The notes beneath the pieces are model-generated. The model searched no databases. It had not been told where the DNA came from and was given only the letters and a program-made list of their open reading frames with translations. From contig CM052356.1 of NCBI GenBank assembly GCA_028551475.1, positions 30,221,884-30,285,883 on the forward strand: DNA of 64,000 nucleotides, written 5' to 3'. How positions within the stretch are numbered: position 1 is the stretch's first letter; the number at the start of each line of letters is the position of its first letter. The translations under genes and the position numbers were made by a program. This document shows positions 62,501 to 64,000 of the stretch, piece by piece. This DNA is from Casuarina equisetifolia. Lineage: Eukaryota > Streptophyta > Magnoliopsida > Fagales > Casuarinaceae.

Positions 62501-64000
62501 GTATATTAGTTCAAAAATTTTACAATTAATAATCAATCTATAATGATAAAAATACTCATCCAACTTTCGACAAGACTTTTAAAGTCTAAATTCTCGACAA
62601 CAACTCGACTGTGTTTTTATTTAATGTGACTTGTTATTTGTATTCATTTGACATTATTTATTTGGACGGCAGTAGGAGAGGACAGAGGTGGAGGAAAGAG
62701 TGGGTGATGGGACCTGACAGCCATTCGGGCAAAAGAAAAAAGATAGTCGATGCATGGTGGGGAAAAGACGTTGGTGCTCCATTATGGACAGTGAGGACAG
62801 ATGCCCCGGAATTCGGTAAAGAAATAAAAGGGGAGGGGTTGCGGGGGCATCGTCGGGTCGAGGACGAAGTAGTTGAAGCCGTTGGTGGGTCCATTTGCAT
62901 GGGAAAATTTGGCAACTTCGGAGAATGTCAGCGTTTTCTTCCTTTTGGACTAAAGATTTAAGCGCGGGGTTTTACGGGGATTTGAAGGCCTGTCTGAACA
63001 TGTTTTTAACTTCTGTCGCCTCTTTCTTTCACGAGGAGTCTGAACACCGGCCCCTGTCGCAGCCGCATGTCGGAGTTCTGACTTGGTTTTACGTAGTTGT
63101 CTTTTCTGATTAAACAAACCGTCAGTTTTAAGACTATAAGTTCAAATTAAAATTAAAGTTTTTAGTGATGATATAACAAAATATTTGTATAAAAAATTTA
63201 ATCTTATGATTTTTTTTTTTAATATATAACTTCTTGGATCTTGAAGTCTTTTTAAGAACAGGATAAAGAGTCTGTAACCCTTAAGGGGGCTATAACTAGA
63301 TCTCATCAAACTGTTCATGGAGTACCTCGAGAACCTTATAGATTGAAGAAAAAGTGGGAGTGACTTTTAGGCACCATCCTAGGTTTTTTTTCTTTTATAA
63401 GCCCTACCCTAGATTTCTAGGTGCAGCCCGTGAGCACAATTAAGTTGTTTATAATCTTCAAGGACAAGCTCCCTCCATACCGAAGGGAGAGAAATAGAAA
63501 GATGTTTGAAAAAGAAAAAAGAAAGAGTTATTCTTAAACATGGTGTAAAAGTGCACCAAATTTTATAATTCCTATTTTCGAAATTATAAAAATAGGAACA
63601 AATTATTGTTATCACTATCTTATTAAATTTCTAATTATGTCATTACACAGTCATCATGGTTATTATACAAGTAATTGTCAGTACAACCCCTTTTTCCCGC
63701 ACATCCGAATTAAAAAAAAACCCTTTATTTTAATTATCATCGTGTATATTCCTATTTTTAGTATTTACATCAGGACAAAAAGGCGATAATTATTTTAGTA
63801 CTCCATTATCCAATCTTAGTACCTATTTATAGGAAAAAATTAAAAGAAATTGCTGTGACAAGACAGAACGTGGGTCATTCATTGCACAAGAAAGACTGAA
63901 AAATAAAAATAAAAATTGTAGTTGGGGATGGTGAGCGTGCATGAAAGCAGCCGAATTCCCGGCTGGTTTAACGGGGTCGTGGTTCCCGACGCACGGCACG
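59581..64000. other. Region upstream of ARF, no gene supported
   Basis: AT-rich DNA surrounds two more GC-balanced islands, at about 60.9-61.75 kb and 62.65-63.1 kb. The open frames in the second island (62611-62961 plus, 62658-62915 minus) overlap on opposite strands, resemble nothing known to me and lack intron or start context. 62.0-62.6 kb is extremely AT-rich, with an (AT)n run near 62322-62339. Distal ARF promoter elements may lie here but none could be assigned. Confidence 0.5.

Noticed and set aside
62611-62961. 116-codon open frame on the plus strand and an 85-codon frame opposite
   Set aside because: Overlapping frames on both strands in a GC-balanced patch, no recognisable domain, odd composition and no gene context.
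1-64000. CRISPR arrays, bacterial operons, tRNA or rRNA genes
   Set aside because: None seen. The tRNA-like matches are only short primer binding sites of retroelements, and all supported genes are plant nuclear genes.

Overview
This window is nuclear DNA of a flowering plant, most likely a woody eudicot. The evidence is AT-rich intergenic DNA, genes split by GT-AG introns, a plastid-targeted biotin carboxylase with a transit peptide, cinnamate 4-hydroxylase, a plant-type HEN2 helicase, an auxin response factor, and plant LTR and LINE retroelement remnants. The species cannot be fixed from the sequence alone.

Layout. 1-13.4 kb is a retroelement graveyard. It holds a copia-type LTR boundary with a primer binding site near 2.87 kb, an Athila-like element on the minus strand (LTR 8977-10275, tRNA-Asp primer site, broken gag, no pol), and the 3' end of a LINE (10.4-11.8 kb). 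13.48-23.81 kb (minus) is a 16-exon gene for the biotin carboxylase subunit of plastid acetyl-CoA carboxylase (CAC2, 534 aa). 27.35-29.40 kb and 30.84-32.93 kb (plus) are two tandem class II cinnamate 4-hydroxylase genes (CYP73A, 529 and 533 aa). 33.56-43.10 kb (minus) is HEN2, the nuclear-exosome RNA helicase (about 1030 aa). 43.1-48.6 kb is gene-poor, with a pair of 0.47-0.49 kb LTR-like direct repeats. 49.11-50.51 kb (plus) is an F-box gene, convergent with an ARF7/ARF19-type auxin response factor on the minus strand (51.36-59.05 kb, 1117 aa). 59.1-64 kb is the ARF leader, its upstream region and AT-rich DNA without a gene I can support.

The genes do not form a pathway cluster. CAC2 acts in plastid fatty-acid synthesis, the CYP73A pair in phenylpropanoid synthesis at the ER, HEN2 in nuclear RNA decay, the F-box protein probably in SCF ubiquitination, and ARF in auxin-controlled transcription. 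Exon boundaries were read by eye from splice sites and reading-frame continuity. They agree in phase throughout each gene, but no transcript was consulted.

The most interesting observations are divergences inside otherwise ordinary genes. The second CYP73A copy has lost the acidic I-helix residue and the TATA and AC elements of the first. A CAC2 exon has been tandemly duplicated with the breakpoint removing the 5' splice site. A gag-only Athila derivative is split by single-codon stops. I found no convincing undescribed multi-gene system.
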